Assembly (NCBI GenBank): GCA_009774055.1
Contig: VSNB01000063.1
Coordinates: 1 to 7,058 of the forward strand
From: Clostridiales bacterium
GTDB lineage: Bacteria; Bacillota; Clostridia; Oscillospirales; Oscillospiraceae
Length of the DNA: 7,058 nt
Direction of reading: 5' to 3'
Made by a program: the position numbers and the translations under genes. The notes under the pieces are model-generated. The model was not told the DNA's origin, did not search any database, and was given only the letters and a program-made list of their open reading frames with translations. Within the stretch, counting starts at the first letter, position 1. Every line of letters begins with the position of its first letter. Positions 1 to 6,632 of the stretch are shown here, one piece after another.

Positions 1-85
1 TTATCGCCCGGATCGCTCCGGGGCAATCTGAATCAAAGCAAGAGGCCCCCGGAAGGTCCGGAGGGTCTTTGAGGGAGGTGATCCA
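1..85. other. Left-edge stretch before the first gene
   Basis: There is no complete gene here. On the + strand one frame is open from the window edge to a TGA at 70-72, so the stretch could be the last 23 codons of an upstream gene whose stop lies 13 nt before the next ATG. The fragment is too short to identify or to tell from chance. A short palindrome (CCGGA at 49-53 and TCCGG at 57-61) followed by TCTTT at 66-70 is a very weak terminator candidate. No convincing promoter was found, and there is no T-box consensus (AGGGTGG-type) that could regulate valS downstream. Confidence 0.35.
74..84 (+). promoter_or_regulatory. Extended Shine-Dalgarno site of first gene
   Basis: GGAGGTGATCC is complementary over 11 nt to the usual 3' end of bacterial 16S rRNA (GGATCACCTCC). 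The GGAGG core sits 7 nt before the ATG at 86, which fixes that start codon. This is longer than the AGGAG-type sites of the following genes. Confidence 0.8.
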
Positions 86-598
86 ATGGAATTTGTCAAC
101 CAGACCGTGATCGGCAGCAAAGAGCTGGCCGCCCTCTCCAAGGGAGCCAGAAAGACCATGCGGCGAAACCGGAACCGGATGGTCCGCACCATGGCCGCGC
201 TGGTGATCGCGCTGAACGTCTTTTTCGCCTGGGTATCCCTCCGGGCGGGGGACAGCCGGTGGTGGCTCAACGGGGCCCTGGCGCTGTTCCTGCTGGTCAT
301 TGTCGTCTGGGAGGACCGGCTGAACGGGAGATTTCGCGCCAAGCATGGCCTGCCCGATGCCCGGGAGGTCACCGCCTCCTTCGGCCCCGAGGGCTATACG
401 CACGTCAGCAAAGCCTCCGACAGCCGCTTCACCTACGACCAGATCCGGATGATCTGCGAGACGCCGGAGCATTTCCTGTTCTACCTGGACCGCAGCCTGG
501 GCCAGATCTACCGCAAGGACGGCTTCACCAAGGGCACGGCCATGGCCTTCCGGGAATTTATCGTCCAGAAAACCGGACTGACGGTGCGGAATATCTGA
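86..598 (+). CDS. YcxB-like small membrane protein (copy 1)
   Basis: This 170-aa protein has two predicted membrane helices close together (about residues 35-53 and 59-76), joined by a short polar turn. A basic N-terminal segment (KTMRRNRNRMVR, about 23-34) precedes them, and a soluble C-terminal domain covers about residues 95-170. That domain has the features of the YcxB-like family: a beta-rich part (HVSKASDSRFTYDQI), a line like FLFYLDRSLGQIYRKDGF, and a helical end (TAMAFREFIVQKTG). Family members have no established function; this one would sit in the cytoplasmic membrane with the domain in the cytosol. The start at 86 has an excellent ribosome binding site. The stop is followed after 12 nt by a second gene of the same layout, so the two are probably co-transcribed and may act together. 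The family call comes from motif recognition, not a profile search. Confidence 0.72.
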   Translation: MEFVNQTVIGSKELAALSKGARKTMRRNRNRMVRTMAALVIALNVFFAWVSLRAGDSRWWLNGALALFLLVIVVWEDRLNGRFRAKHGLPDAREVTASFGPEGYTHVSKASDSRFTYDQIRMICETPEHFLFYLDRSLGQIYRKDGFTKGTAMAFREFIVQKTGLTVRNI

Positions 599-610
599 GA
601 GGAGAGATCC

Positions 611-1252
611 ATGGAATTTGCTTTTCACCTGAGCCCCTATGACGCCCCCTTCCTGGAGGAAGAAGCCGCCCGGCTCCTGGCCCAGCGCCTGGAGGCCCAC
701 AGCCGCGAAGCGGTCCCCGGGCTGTGGAAGGCCGTCGACAATCTCAACGCCTATGCCGCCAAGGGTCCCGGCCGGGAGACGCGCCGGACGCGATATCGCG
801 TCTACGGCGCTGTCCTGATTGCGCTGGGCATTTTCGTTCTGGTCCCCGGCTTGGCGGAGCCCCGGACGCCGTCCCTTATCGCTGCGGGCACGATCGGGAT
901 TGTCTCCGGTATCCTAAGCTTCTGCCTTACACGGAAAAAAAGAGCCCCCTCCCCGCCCGCCTCCTGCCGGAAGGAGGCGGCCCGCCTGCTCTCCCAGCGG
1001 CGGGGCGTTGACTGGACCCTCCCGGAGAACCGCACGGAGCTGCGCTTTGACGAGGCGGGCCTCGCTATCCTTGCGGGAGGAAAGGAGGACGCGGTTCCCT
1101 ACGGCGAAATGACCGCCGTTTATGAGACGGAACGGCTCTGGCTGCTCCTCTGCGGCGGAGAGCAGGCCATTCTGCTGCAAAAGAAGGACCTGACCAAAGG
1201 AGACGCGGCGGAATTCGCCCCCTGTCTCCGGGAAAAAATAACAGCGAAATGA
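611..1252 (+). CDS. YcxB-like small membrane protein (copy 2)
   Basis: This 213-aa protein repeats the plan of its upstream neighbour. It has an N-terminal cytosolic part with an acidic/helical segment (about 14-50), a basic run before the membrane (RETRRTRYR, about 55-63), two membrane helices (about 64-80 and 87-106), and a soluble C-terminal domain (about 120-213). The domain ends in LLLCGGEQAILLQKKDLTKGDAAEFAPCLREKI, the same strand-strand-helix order seen at the end of YcxB-like proteins. It starts at ATG 611 with AGGAG at 600-604. The start regions of the two genes are alike (GATCC followed within 1 nt by ATGGAATTTG), which suggests tandem duplication, although the proteins have diverged strongly. 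The function is unknown. valS begins 24 nt after the stop. The family assignment is weaker than for copy 1. Confidence 0.6.
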   Translation: MEFAFHLSPYDAPFLEEEAARLLAQRLEAHSREAVPGLWKAVDNLNAYAAKGPGRETRRTRYRVYGAVLIALGIFVLVPGLAEPRTPSLIAAGTIGIVSGILSFCLTRKKRAPSPPASCRKEAARLLSQRRGVDWTLPENRTELRFDEAGLAILAGGKEDAVPYGEMTAVYETERLWLLLCGGEQAILLQKKDLTKGDAAEFAPCLREKITAK

Positions 1253-1276
1253 TGAAACAAGGTAAAGGAGAATACC

Positions 1277-3928
1277 ATGAAAAAAGAATTGCCAAAGACC
1301 TATGAGCCCCAGCAGGTAGAGGGGAAAATCTACCAGGCGTGGATGGACGCGGGCTGTTTTCACGCCGAGCCGAACCCTGACAAAAAGCCCTTCACCATCG
1401 TCATGCCGCCCCCCAACGTCACCGGACAGCTCCACATGGGCCACGCCATGGACGACTCCCTCCAGGACATGCTGATCCGCTATAAGCGGATGCAGGGCTA
1501 TGAAGCCCTGTACCTCCCCGGCACGGACCATGCGGGCATTGCCACCCAGATCAAGGTGGAGGAGGAGCTGCGCAAGAGCGAGGGCGTCACCCGCTACGAC
1601 CTGGGCCGGGAGAAATTTCTGGAGCGGGTCTGGGACTGGAAAAACAAATACGGCTCCCGCATCGTGGAGCAGCAGCGCAAGCTGGGTATCTCCGCCGACT
1701 GGGACCGGGCCCGGTTCACTATGGACGATGGCTGCTCCAAGGCGGTCCGAGAGACCTTCTGTGAACTGTACGACAAGGGCCTCATTTACAAGGGCAGCCG
1801 CATCATCAACTGGTGCCCCCACTGCACCACCGCCCTCTCCGACGCGGAGGTGGAGTATGTGGATAAGCCAGGCCACCTGTGGCACATTCGCTACCCGCTG
1901 TCCGACGGCAGCGGCGATCTGGTGGTAGCCACCACCCGCCCCGAAACCATGATGGGCGACACCGGCGTGGCCGTGAACCCGGAGGACGAGCGATTCAAGC
2001 ACCTGGTGGGCAAGACCTGCATCCTGCCCATCATGAACCGCGAGATCCCCATTGTAGCGGATGATTACGTGGAGCTGGGCTTTGGCACCGGCGCGGTGAA
2101 GATGACCCCCGCCCACGACCCCAATGACTTCGAGGTGGGCCTCAGGCACAACCTGGAAACCATCCGGGTCATCAGCGACGACGGCAGGATCAACGAAAAC
2201 GGCGGTCCCTACAACGGCATGGACCGCTACGAGTGCCGTAAGCAGCTGGTGAAGGACCTGGAGGAACAGGGCTATCTGGTCAAGACGGAGGACTACAGCC
2301 ACAACGTAGGAACCTGTTACCGCTGCGGCAGTGACGTGGAGCCCCTGATTTCCGCCCAGTGGTTCGTCAAGATGGAACCCCTGGCCAAGGAGGCCCTGCG
2401 GGTGGTCAACGAGAGCGAAGTCCAGTTCATCCCCGAGCGTTTCAGCAAGACTTACACCAACTGGATGGAGAACGTCCACGACTGGTGCATCTCCCGCCAG
2501 CTGTGGTGGGGCCACCAGATCCCCGCCTGGACCTGCGCGGACTGCGGCCACATTACCGTGGACCGGGAGGACCCCACCAAGTGCGCCAAGTGCGGCAGCG
2601 CAAATATCGAGCGGGACCCCGACGTGCTGGACACCTGGTTCTCCTCCGCCCTGTGGCCCTTCTCCACCCTGGGCTGGCCTGAGAAGACGCCGGAGCTGGA
2701 CTACTTCTACCCTACCAGCGTGCTGGTCACCGGCTATGATATCATCTTCTTCTGGGTTTCCCGGATGATCTTCTCCGGCTGCGAGCAGATGAAGAAGTAC
2801 CCCTTTGAAAAAGTTCTGATCCACGGCCTGGTCCGGGACAGCAAGGGCCGGAAGATGTCCAAATCCCTGGGCAACGGCATTGACCCCCTGGAGATCGCCG
2901 ACAAGTACGGCGCGGACGCCCTGCGCTTCAACCTCATCACCGGCAATAGCCCGGGCAACGACATGCGCTTCTATGAGGAGAAATGCGAGGCCATGCGCAA
3001 CTTCGCCAACAAGATCTGGAACGCCAGCCGGTTCGTCATGATGAACCTGACCATCGACGAGGTGAAGCTGCCCGGAAAGCTGGAGCTGGAGGACAAATGG
3101 GTCCTCTCCAAGCTGAACACTCTCGTCAAGGAGGTCACCGAGAACCTGGACGCCTACGAGCTGGGCGTGGCCTCCGCCAAGGTCTACGACTTCATCTGGG
3201 ACACCTACTGCGACTGGTATATCGAGCTGACCAAGTCCCGGATGCAGGGCGAGAGCGCGGAGAACGCCCAGAACGTCCTCTGCTACGTCCTCATCCAACT
3301 GCTGAAGCTCCTGCACCCCTTCATGCCCTTCATCACCGAGGAGATCTACCAGGCTCTGCCCCACGTGTCCGGCGAGGAGAGCGAATTCCTGATGAAGACC
3401 GCGTGGCCGGTGTACGACGCCGCCCGTGCCTTCCCCGCCGAGGAGGAGGCCATGGAGGAGATCATGGACGCCATCCGCGCCATCCGGGCCCGCCGGGCGG
3501 AAATGAACGTGGCCCCCGGTCGGAAGGTCCAGCTGACCATCGCCACCGTCCACCCGGAGGTGTTCACCGCCGGCGCGCCCTTTTTCCAGCGGCTGGCCGG
3601 AGCCAGCGAGGTCCACGTGGTTCCCGCCGCCCAGGCGGGGAACAGCGACGAGACGAGCCGCCAGGGCATGGTGGAGGTTATCACCCATGCCGCCCGGGCC
3701 TTCATGCCCCTGGCGGAGCTGGTGGATGTCGCCCAGGAGCTGGAGCGCATCGCCAAGGAGAAGGCCAAGGCCGAGGGCCATCTGAAGGGCATCGAGGCCA
3801 AGCTGAACAATGAGGCGTTTACCTCCAAGGCCCCGGAGCACATCGTCCAGAACCAGCGGGACCAGGCCGAGAAGCTGCGGGCGCTGATTGCCCAGCTGGA
3901 GCAGTCCGCCGCCGCCATGCAGGCCTGA
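1277..3928 (+). CDS. valS: Valyl-tRNA synthetase
   Basis: ValRS charges tRNA-Val with valine using ATP in the cytosol and hydrolyses mischarged Thr-tRNA-Val. The protein has 883 aa, the usual length for Firmicutes. Visible landmarks in order: the class I signature HMGH (53-56) after PPPNVTGQL; a cysteine pair WCPHC (C180, C183); the editing domain with TTRPET (219-224) and the AHDPND segment (279-284); a second cysteine pair (C347, C350); a zinc-ribbon-like C420-x2-C423-x12-C436-x2-C439; the KMSKS loop (526-530); the helical anticodon-binding domain (about 600-760); and a charged C-terminal coiled coil (about 812-883), the ValRS tRNA-binding arm. All catalytic motifs are intact. The start at 1277 has AAGGAG at 1265-1270. 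Only 24 nt separate it from the upstream gene, so there is no room for a T-box leader of the kind that often controls aminoacyl-tRNA synthetase genes in Firmicutes. The next gene starts 2 nt after the TGA. Confidence 0.98.
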   Translation: MKKELPKTYEPQQVEGKIYQAWMDAGCFHAEPNPDKKPFTIVMPPPNVTGQLHMGHAMDDSLQDMLIRYKRMQGYEALYLPGTDHAGIATQIKVEEELRKSEGVTRYDLGREKFLERVWDWKNKYGSRIVEQQRKLGISADWDRARFTMDDGCSKAVRETFCELYDKGLIYKGSRIINWCPHCTTALSDAEVEYVDKPGHLWHIRYPLSDGSGDLVVATTRPETMMGDTGVAVNPEDERFKHLVGKTCILPIMNREIPIVADDYVELGFGTGAVKMTPAHDPNDFEVGLRHNLETIRVISDDGRINENGGPYNGMDRYECRKQLVKDLEEQGYLVKTEDYSHNVGTCYRCGSDVEPLISAQWFVKMEPLAKEALRVVNESEVQFIPERFSKTYTNWMENVHDWCISRQLWWGHQIPAWTCADCGHITVDREDPTKCAKCGSANIERDPDVLDTWFSSALWPFSTLGWPEKTPELDYFYPTSVLVTGYDIIFFWVSRMIFSGCEQMKKYPFEKVLIHGLVRDSKGRKMSKSLGNGIDPLEIADKYGADALRFNLITGNSPGNDMRFYEEKCEAMRNFANKIWNASRFVMMNLTIDEVKLPGKLELEDKWVLSKLNTLVKEVTENLDAYELGVASAKVYDFIWDTYCDWYIELTKSRMQGESAENAQNVLCYVLIQLLKLLHPFMPFITEEIYQALPHVSGEESEFLMKTAWPVYDAARAFPAEEEAMEEIMDAIRAIRARRAEMNVAPGRKVQLTIATVHPEVFTAGAPFFQRLAGASEVHVVPAAQAGNSDETSRQGMVEVITHAARAFMPLAELVDVAQELERIAKEKAKAEGHLKGIEAKLNNEAFTSKAPEHIVQNQRDQAEKLRALIAQLEQSAAAMQA

Positions 3929-3930
3929 CC

Positions 3931-4821
3931 ATGTATCTCGAACCGGTCCCGCCGGAGGCCCTGCCCGCCGCAAGCCTGCTGAAGCTGCCCGGTCCCGTAA
4001 CGGCGGAGCGCTTCTGCGACAACGACGGAGGCTATCAGCGGAAATACAACGTCTACAAGCTCACCGCCAACGGCAAGTCCCAGGTTCTGAAAAAATCCGA
4101 CAGCAAGGAGGCCACGCTTTACCGAGACTTCTTGTGTGGTAAGGGCTTCGCCGTGCCGGAGTACTACAACAGTGTGGAGCACGAGGGCGCGGTCTGGCTG
4201 CTGATGGAGCACATCGACGGCCCGGACCTCCGGCAATTCGACCGGGAAAAGGCCCTTGCCTGCGCGGAGACCCTGGCCCAAATCCAGAACGCCTACTGGG
4301 ACAGACCCATCGCGGATGGACGCTTCCGGCGCTATTGGGAACGTGTCAACCGCCGCGCACGGTGCCTGCAAGACTACCCGGAGTTGGCAAAAGCCTACCG
4401 GCTGTTCCTTGCCCGTCAGGAGGCCTGCCCCCGCACCCTGTGCAGCGGCGATTTCCTCCAGTGCAACGGCATCCTGCGCAGCGGCAGGATCTATATGATC
4501 GACTGGGCTTTCGGCGGCCTCATGCCCTATGCCCTGGATATCGCCCGTCTCATCGCCCACGGCTCGGAGAGGCTGGAACCAGATGCCTTCCCGTTCTATA
4601 TGGATTCTGAGCTGCGTTCGGTTTTCGTCCGCGCCCACTACGAACGCCTGGAGCACAAGCCGGACTGGGAGCAATATCTCCAGGACATCAAGCTCGCCGC
4701 TCTCAACGAGTACGCGGAGTTTCTGGAGGTCCAGATCAACGACCCGGAGACCAGCCGGGAGGAGCTCGAAGCGGGCTTCTATTACCGCCGCGCCGTGGAA
4801 ACGGCGAAAGCAATCCTGTAA
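3931..4821 (+). CDS. APH/choline-kinase-like phosphotransferase
   Basis: This 296-aa protein has a protein-kinase-like fold of the aminoglycoside/choline phosphotransferase superfamily and probably phosphorylates a small molecule with ATP in the cytosol. The substrate cannot be read from the sequence. The N-lobe has a candidate ATP lysine in QVLKKSD (K54/K55) and a helix with E60. The hinge is LLMEHIDG (90-97). The catalytic loop is CSGDFLQCN (171-179), with the base D174 and metal ligand N179. The metal-binding aspartate is D191 in YMIDWAFG. The loop histidine normally seen two residues before the catalytic Asp is Ser172, while the catalytic residues are kept, so activity is plausible. The ATG lies 2 nt after the valS stop with no good Shine-Dalgarno site (only AGG at 3921-3923), which implies translational coupling to valS. 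A resistance enzyme is possible in principle, but nothing specific supports it. Confidence 0.85.
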   Translation: MYLEPVPPEALPAASLLKLPGPVTAERFCDNDGGYQRKYNVYKLTANGKSQVLKKSDSKEATLYRDFLCGKGFAVPEYYNSVEHEGAVWLLMEHIDGPDLRQFDREKALACAETLAQIQNAYWDRPIADGRFRRYWERVNRRARCLQDYPELAKAYRLFLARQEACPRTLCSGDFLQCNGILRSGRIYMIDWAFGGLMPYALDIARLIAHGSERLEPDAFPFYMDSELRSVFVRAHYERLEHKPDWEQYLQDIKLAALNEYAEFLEVQINDPETSREELEAGFYYRRAVETAKAIL

Positions 4822-4863
4822 AAAGAGCCCGGTTCCGAGAATCCCTCGAAACCGGGCCCTTTT
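4821..4863. terminator. Bidirectional intrinsic terminator between convergent genes
   Basis: GCCCGGTT (4827-4834) pairs with AACCGGGC (4850-4857). The stem continues inward, after one mismatch, with CGAG (4836-4839) and CTCG (4845-4848) around the loop AATCC. Outside the core, AAAAG (4821-4825) pairs with CTTTT (4859-4863) across one mismatch. On the + strand the hairpin runs into TTTT after the phosphotransferase gene; on the - strand it runs into TCTTTTT after thrC. One element therefore can stop both converging transcripts. Confidence 0.9.
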
Positions 4864-4869
4864 CGCTCT

Positions 4870-6111
4870 TTACCCCACAACGATGCCGTTGTCTGCAAAC
4901 GCCTTTAACAAAAGCTCCATATCCCCAGGAATAGAGATGGGCTCCCCGCAGGCGGCGATAGCATTCGCTACATCCTTGAGCCCGTTGCCCGTCACCACGG
5001 AAACCACGGTGGCGTCAGGCGCGATCTTCCCCTGCGCGCAGAGCTTTTTCAGCCCCGCCGTTCCGGTGACGCCCGCCGGCTCGCCGAACACGCCGCAGGT
5101 CCGCCCCAGCAGCTTCTGGGCCGCCATGATCTCCTCGTCGGACACGTTCACCACCAGCCCGTTGGATTCCCGGATGGCCATCAGTGCCTTGTCCGCGTTC
5201 CTGGGCACGCCCACGGCGATGGAATCCGCCAGGGTGTTCTCCTCCATGGGATGCCAGTCCTCCCCTGTCTCGATAGCTCGGTTCAGCGGACAGCACCCCT
5301 CCGCCTGGGCGGAGATCAGCCTGGGCAGCTTATCGATGAAACCGATGGCATACAGGTCCTTGAGGCCCTTCCAAAGTCCCGCGATGGTACAGCCGTCTCC
5401 CACGGAAATGGCGATATAGTCCGGAACCTCCCAGCCCAGCTGCTCCATGATCTCCAGCCCAACGGTCTTTTTTCCCTCGGAGAGGTAGGGGTTGATGGCG
5501 GCGTTGCGGTTGTACCAGCCCCACTTCTCAATGGCCTGCTTACTCAGCTCGAAAGTTTCCTCATAGCTGCCCTGCACAGAAATAACGGTGGCTCCAAAGG
5601 TCATCAGCTGGGCCACCTTCCCCTTGGGGGCCCGGCTGGGCACGAAAATGTAAGTTTGCAGTCCCGCCGCTGCGGCGTTGCCCGCCAGGGAGGAGGCAGC
5701 GTTGCCGGTAGAGGAGCAGGCGATCACTTTCGCGCCGGCCTCCACAGCCTTCGCCACCGCCATGGAGCTGGCCCGGTCTTTCAAGGAGGCGGTGGGATTA
5801 AGCCCATCGTCCTTGACGTGCAGTTTTTTGATTCCCAGCTGGGCGGCAAGGTTTTTCGCCTCATAGAGGGGGCTCCAGCCTACCCGGAGAGGGGGCGCCT
5901 CGGTGGACTCCTCCACCGGGAGGAGCTCCCGATAGCGCCACATGGAATAATCCTGGCGCGCCGCCAGGTCCGCCTTCGTCAGATTCGCCTTGATGTATTC
6001 ATAATCATAGACGATGTCTAAAATTCCTCCGCAGGAGCAGTTCGTTAAATTGGGGGTCGTTTCGTAGATTTTTCCGCATTTCACACATTTGGCGTGTTTG
6101 ACGTTTTTCAT
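4870..6111 (-). CDS. thrC: Threonine synthase (PLP-dependent)
   Basis: Threonine synthase converts O-phosphohomoserine to threonine with pyridoxal phosphate, the last step of threonine biosynthesis, in the cytosol. The protein has 413 aa. It opens with a zinc-ribbon-like cluster, C9-x2-C12 and C25-x-C27, common in the shorter threonine synthases of archaea and Firmicutes. The fold-type II PLP core follows: the PLP lysine K111 in ASLKDRAS, the STGNAASS loop (134-141), the phosphate-binding VGDG (237-240), and VTGNGLKD near the C terminus (373-380). No key residue is missing. The start at 6111 has AAGGAG (CTCCTT at 6118-6123 on the given strand) at 6 nt spacing. Homoserine dehydrogenase and homoserine kinase genes are not adjacent in this window, so it appears as a lone gene. 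It ends at the shared terminator. Its 267-bp upstream gap contains hairpins that might act in its leader, but no Thr-codon-rich leader peptide or known riboswitch was recognised. Confidence 0.96.
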   Translation of the reverse strand: MKNVKHAKCVKCGKIYETTPNLTNCSCGGILDIVYDYEYIKANLTKADLAARQDYSMWRYRELLPVEESTEAPPLRVGWSPLYEAKNLAAQLGIKKLHVKDDGLNPTASLKDRASSMAVAKAVEAGAKVIACSSTGNAASSLAGNAAAAGLQTYIFVPSRAPKGKVAQLMTFGATVISVQGSYEETFELSKQAIEKWGWYNRNAAINPYLSEGKKTVGLEIMEQLGWEVPDYIAISVGDGCTIAGLWKGLKDLYAIGFIDKLPRLISAQAEGCCPLNRAIETGEDWHPMEENTLADSIAVGVPRNADKALMAIRESNGLVVNVSDEEIMAAQKLLGRTCGVFGEPAGVTGTAGLKKLCAQGKIAPDATVVSVVTGNGLKDVANAIAACGEPISIPGDMELLLKAFADNGIVVG

Positions 6112-6195
6112 GGCAGGCTCCTTCTTCGCGCCCCTTGGGCGTGAGGTTCATGTTTTCTTGAATCGGCCCGGGAGCTGCCCGCCCCCGGACCTCGG

Positions 6196-6225
6196 GCCTA
6201 CTTTTGGCACGCGCCAAAAGTAGGC
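6196..6225. repeat. Perfect 13-bp hairpin, CTACTTTTGGC type
   Basis: GCCTACTTTTGGC (6196-6208) and GCCAAAAGTAGGC (6213-6225) are perfect inverted copies around the 4-nt loop ACGC. AAAAA follows on the + strand. There is no U-run directly after the stem on either strand, so it is not a standard terminator. A hairpin of the same design occurs at 6902-6931. Confidence 0.85.
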
Positions 6226-6251
6226 AAAAACGCGCCAGCCCTACGGGCTGG
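6226..6251 (-). terminator. Possible weak terminator or attenuator before thrC
   Basis: Read on the - strand, CCAGCCC (6251-6245) and GGGCTGG (6241-6235) form a 7-bp stem with a 3-nt loop. CGCG and then TTTTT (6230-6226) follow. The four bases between stem and T-run, and the short run, make it weak. It could end transcripts of the ribbon-helix-helix gene or attenuate thrC. Confidence 0.3.
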
Positions 6252-6284
6252 ACCCCCTGATTTTTATTCGGGGGTTATTTTTTT
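6252..6284 (+). terminator. Terminator-like hairpin with T-run on + strand
   Basis: ACCCCC (6252-6257) pairs with GGGGGT (6270-6275) around a 12-nt AT-rich loop. TA and then seven Ts follow (6278-6284). No + strand gene is known immediately upstream, so its purpose is unclear. On the - strand the same A-tract lies upstream of C5 and might belong to a promoter region instead. Confidence 0.35.
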
Positions 6285-6305
6285 GTGTGTCCACTGCTCT
6301 CCCTC

Positions 6306-6354
6306 CGGCCTGAACCACCCCCCTTGTATTGGGCGAAGCGGCTCCTTCAGGCCG
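6306..6354. repeat. 9-bp inverted repeat with 31-nt loop
   Basis: CGGCCTGAA (6306-6314) and TTCAGGCCG (6346-6354) are perfect inverted copies. They lie just downstream of the stop codon of the ribbon-helix-helix gene. No T-run follows on either strand, so it may be an RNA-stabilising 3' hairpin or part of a repeat element, not a terminator. Confidence 0.6.
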
Positions 6355-6378
6355 AACTACGGTGGATTTTCTTTTGCT

Positions 6379-6582
6379 TTAGTCCCTGCGGTCCCCGGTT
6401 TCGGCAGGCTCTTCCTCTTCCTTCAGATTTTCCAGCGCGACGCGGGTGGCTTCGATAATGAACGCGGAAAAGCTGCAATTTGTTCCGCGAATCGCCTCCT
6501 CAACCTGCTCGATCACATCATCGGGGAAGCGGATGGTCTTATTGGTAGTCGTATAAACCTTTGGAATTTTGAATTTACGCAT
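6379..6582 (-). CDS. Ribbon-helix-helix protein, YlcI/YnfO-like
   Basis: This is a 67-aa protein with a typical ribbon-helix-helix layout: the DNA-contacting strand NKTIRFP (14-20), helix 1 (DDVIEQVEEAIRG, 21-33), a turn with S37, helix 2 (FSAFIIEATRVALENL, 38-53), and an acidic tail (LKEEEEPAETGD). Such proteins bind DNA as dimers through the beta strand and usually act as repressors. The YlcI/YnfO family is a close match in style, but its targets are not established. The reading frame is open further up to an ATG at 6690, but the start at 6582 is preferred: it has GAGGTG (6592-6587) just upstream, and the extra residues are not RHH-like. No toxin or other partner gene is adjacent, so an antitoxin role has no support here. 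Operator-like repeats directly upstream suggest autoregulation. Confidence 0.82.
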   Translation of the reverse strand: MRKFKIPKVYTTTNKTIRFPDDVIEQVEEAIRGTNCSFSAFIIEATRVALENLKEEEEPAETGDRRD

Positions 6583-6586
6583 ACTG

Positions 6587-6592
6587 CACCTC
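6587..6592 (-). promoter_or_regulatory. Ribosome binding site deciding the RHH start
   Basis: On the - strand GAGGTG lies 4 nt before the ATG at 6582. It argues against the upstream in-frame ATG at 6690, which would also need coding through the operator-like repeats. Confidence 0.7.
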
Positions 6593-6632
6593 ATCATATG
6601 AATCATATGACATATCGTATTGCAATATGCAA
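6593..6632 (-). promoter_or_regulatory. Candidate promoter and RHH operator
   Basis: A perfect 9-bp tandem repeat, ATCATATGA at 6593-6601 and 6602-6610, overlaps an odd-length palindrome, CATATGA-A-TCATATG (6595-6609). A third partial unit (CATATCG) and a 10-bp palindrome TATTGCAATA (6618-6627) follow. Read on the - strand, each repeat contains TATGAT, one base from the consensus -10. The copy at 6607-6602 has TTGCAT (6632-6627) 19 nt upstream as a possible -35. Repeats overlapping promoter elements directly before an RHH gene fit an autoregulatory operator. The repeats are directly seen; the promoter assignment is tentative. Confidence 0.5.

Larger units (their letters stand above)
6112..6378. 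other. Hairpin-rich intergenic region upstream of thrC
   Basis: No gene is supported in these 267 bases. From left to right they hold the thrC ribosome binding site; a weak GGCCCG/CGGGCC palindrome (6165-6170 and 6193-6198); a perfect 13-bp hairpin (6196-6225); a 7-bp hairpin (6235-6251); a C5/G5 hairpin followed by seven Ts on the + strand (6252-6284); and a 9-bp inverted repeat (6306-6354). A thrC promoter should lie here. A poor candidate on the - strand is TGGACA (6293-6288) with AATAAA (6268-6263) at 19 nt, and it would put the hairpins at 6196-6251 in the thrC leader. Confidence 0.6.

Noticed and set aside
1..372. Open frame of 123 codons on the - strand at the left edge
   Set aside because: It overlaps the first membrane protein, whose ribosome binding site and domain layout are convincing; the antisense translation has no recognisable feature.
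914..3973. A 1019-codon open frame on the - strand, antisense to copy 2 of the YcxB-like pair and all of valS
   Set aside because: It is a by-product of strong GC-rich codon bias in valS. Its translation is low-complexity (Gly/Leu/Val/His-rich) and shows no domain, while the + strand encodes an intact ValRS.
3931..4821. Aminoglycoside resistance gene
   Set aside because: Only superfamily-level motifs are present. The valS-coupled position suggests a housekeeping kinase, and no mobile element or other resistance gene is nearby.
6379..6582. Antitoxin of a toxin-antitoxin pair
   Set aside because: There is no adjacent small gene on either side that could be the toxin; the RHH fold alone is not enough.
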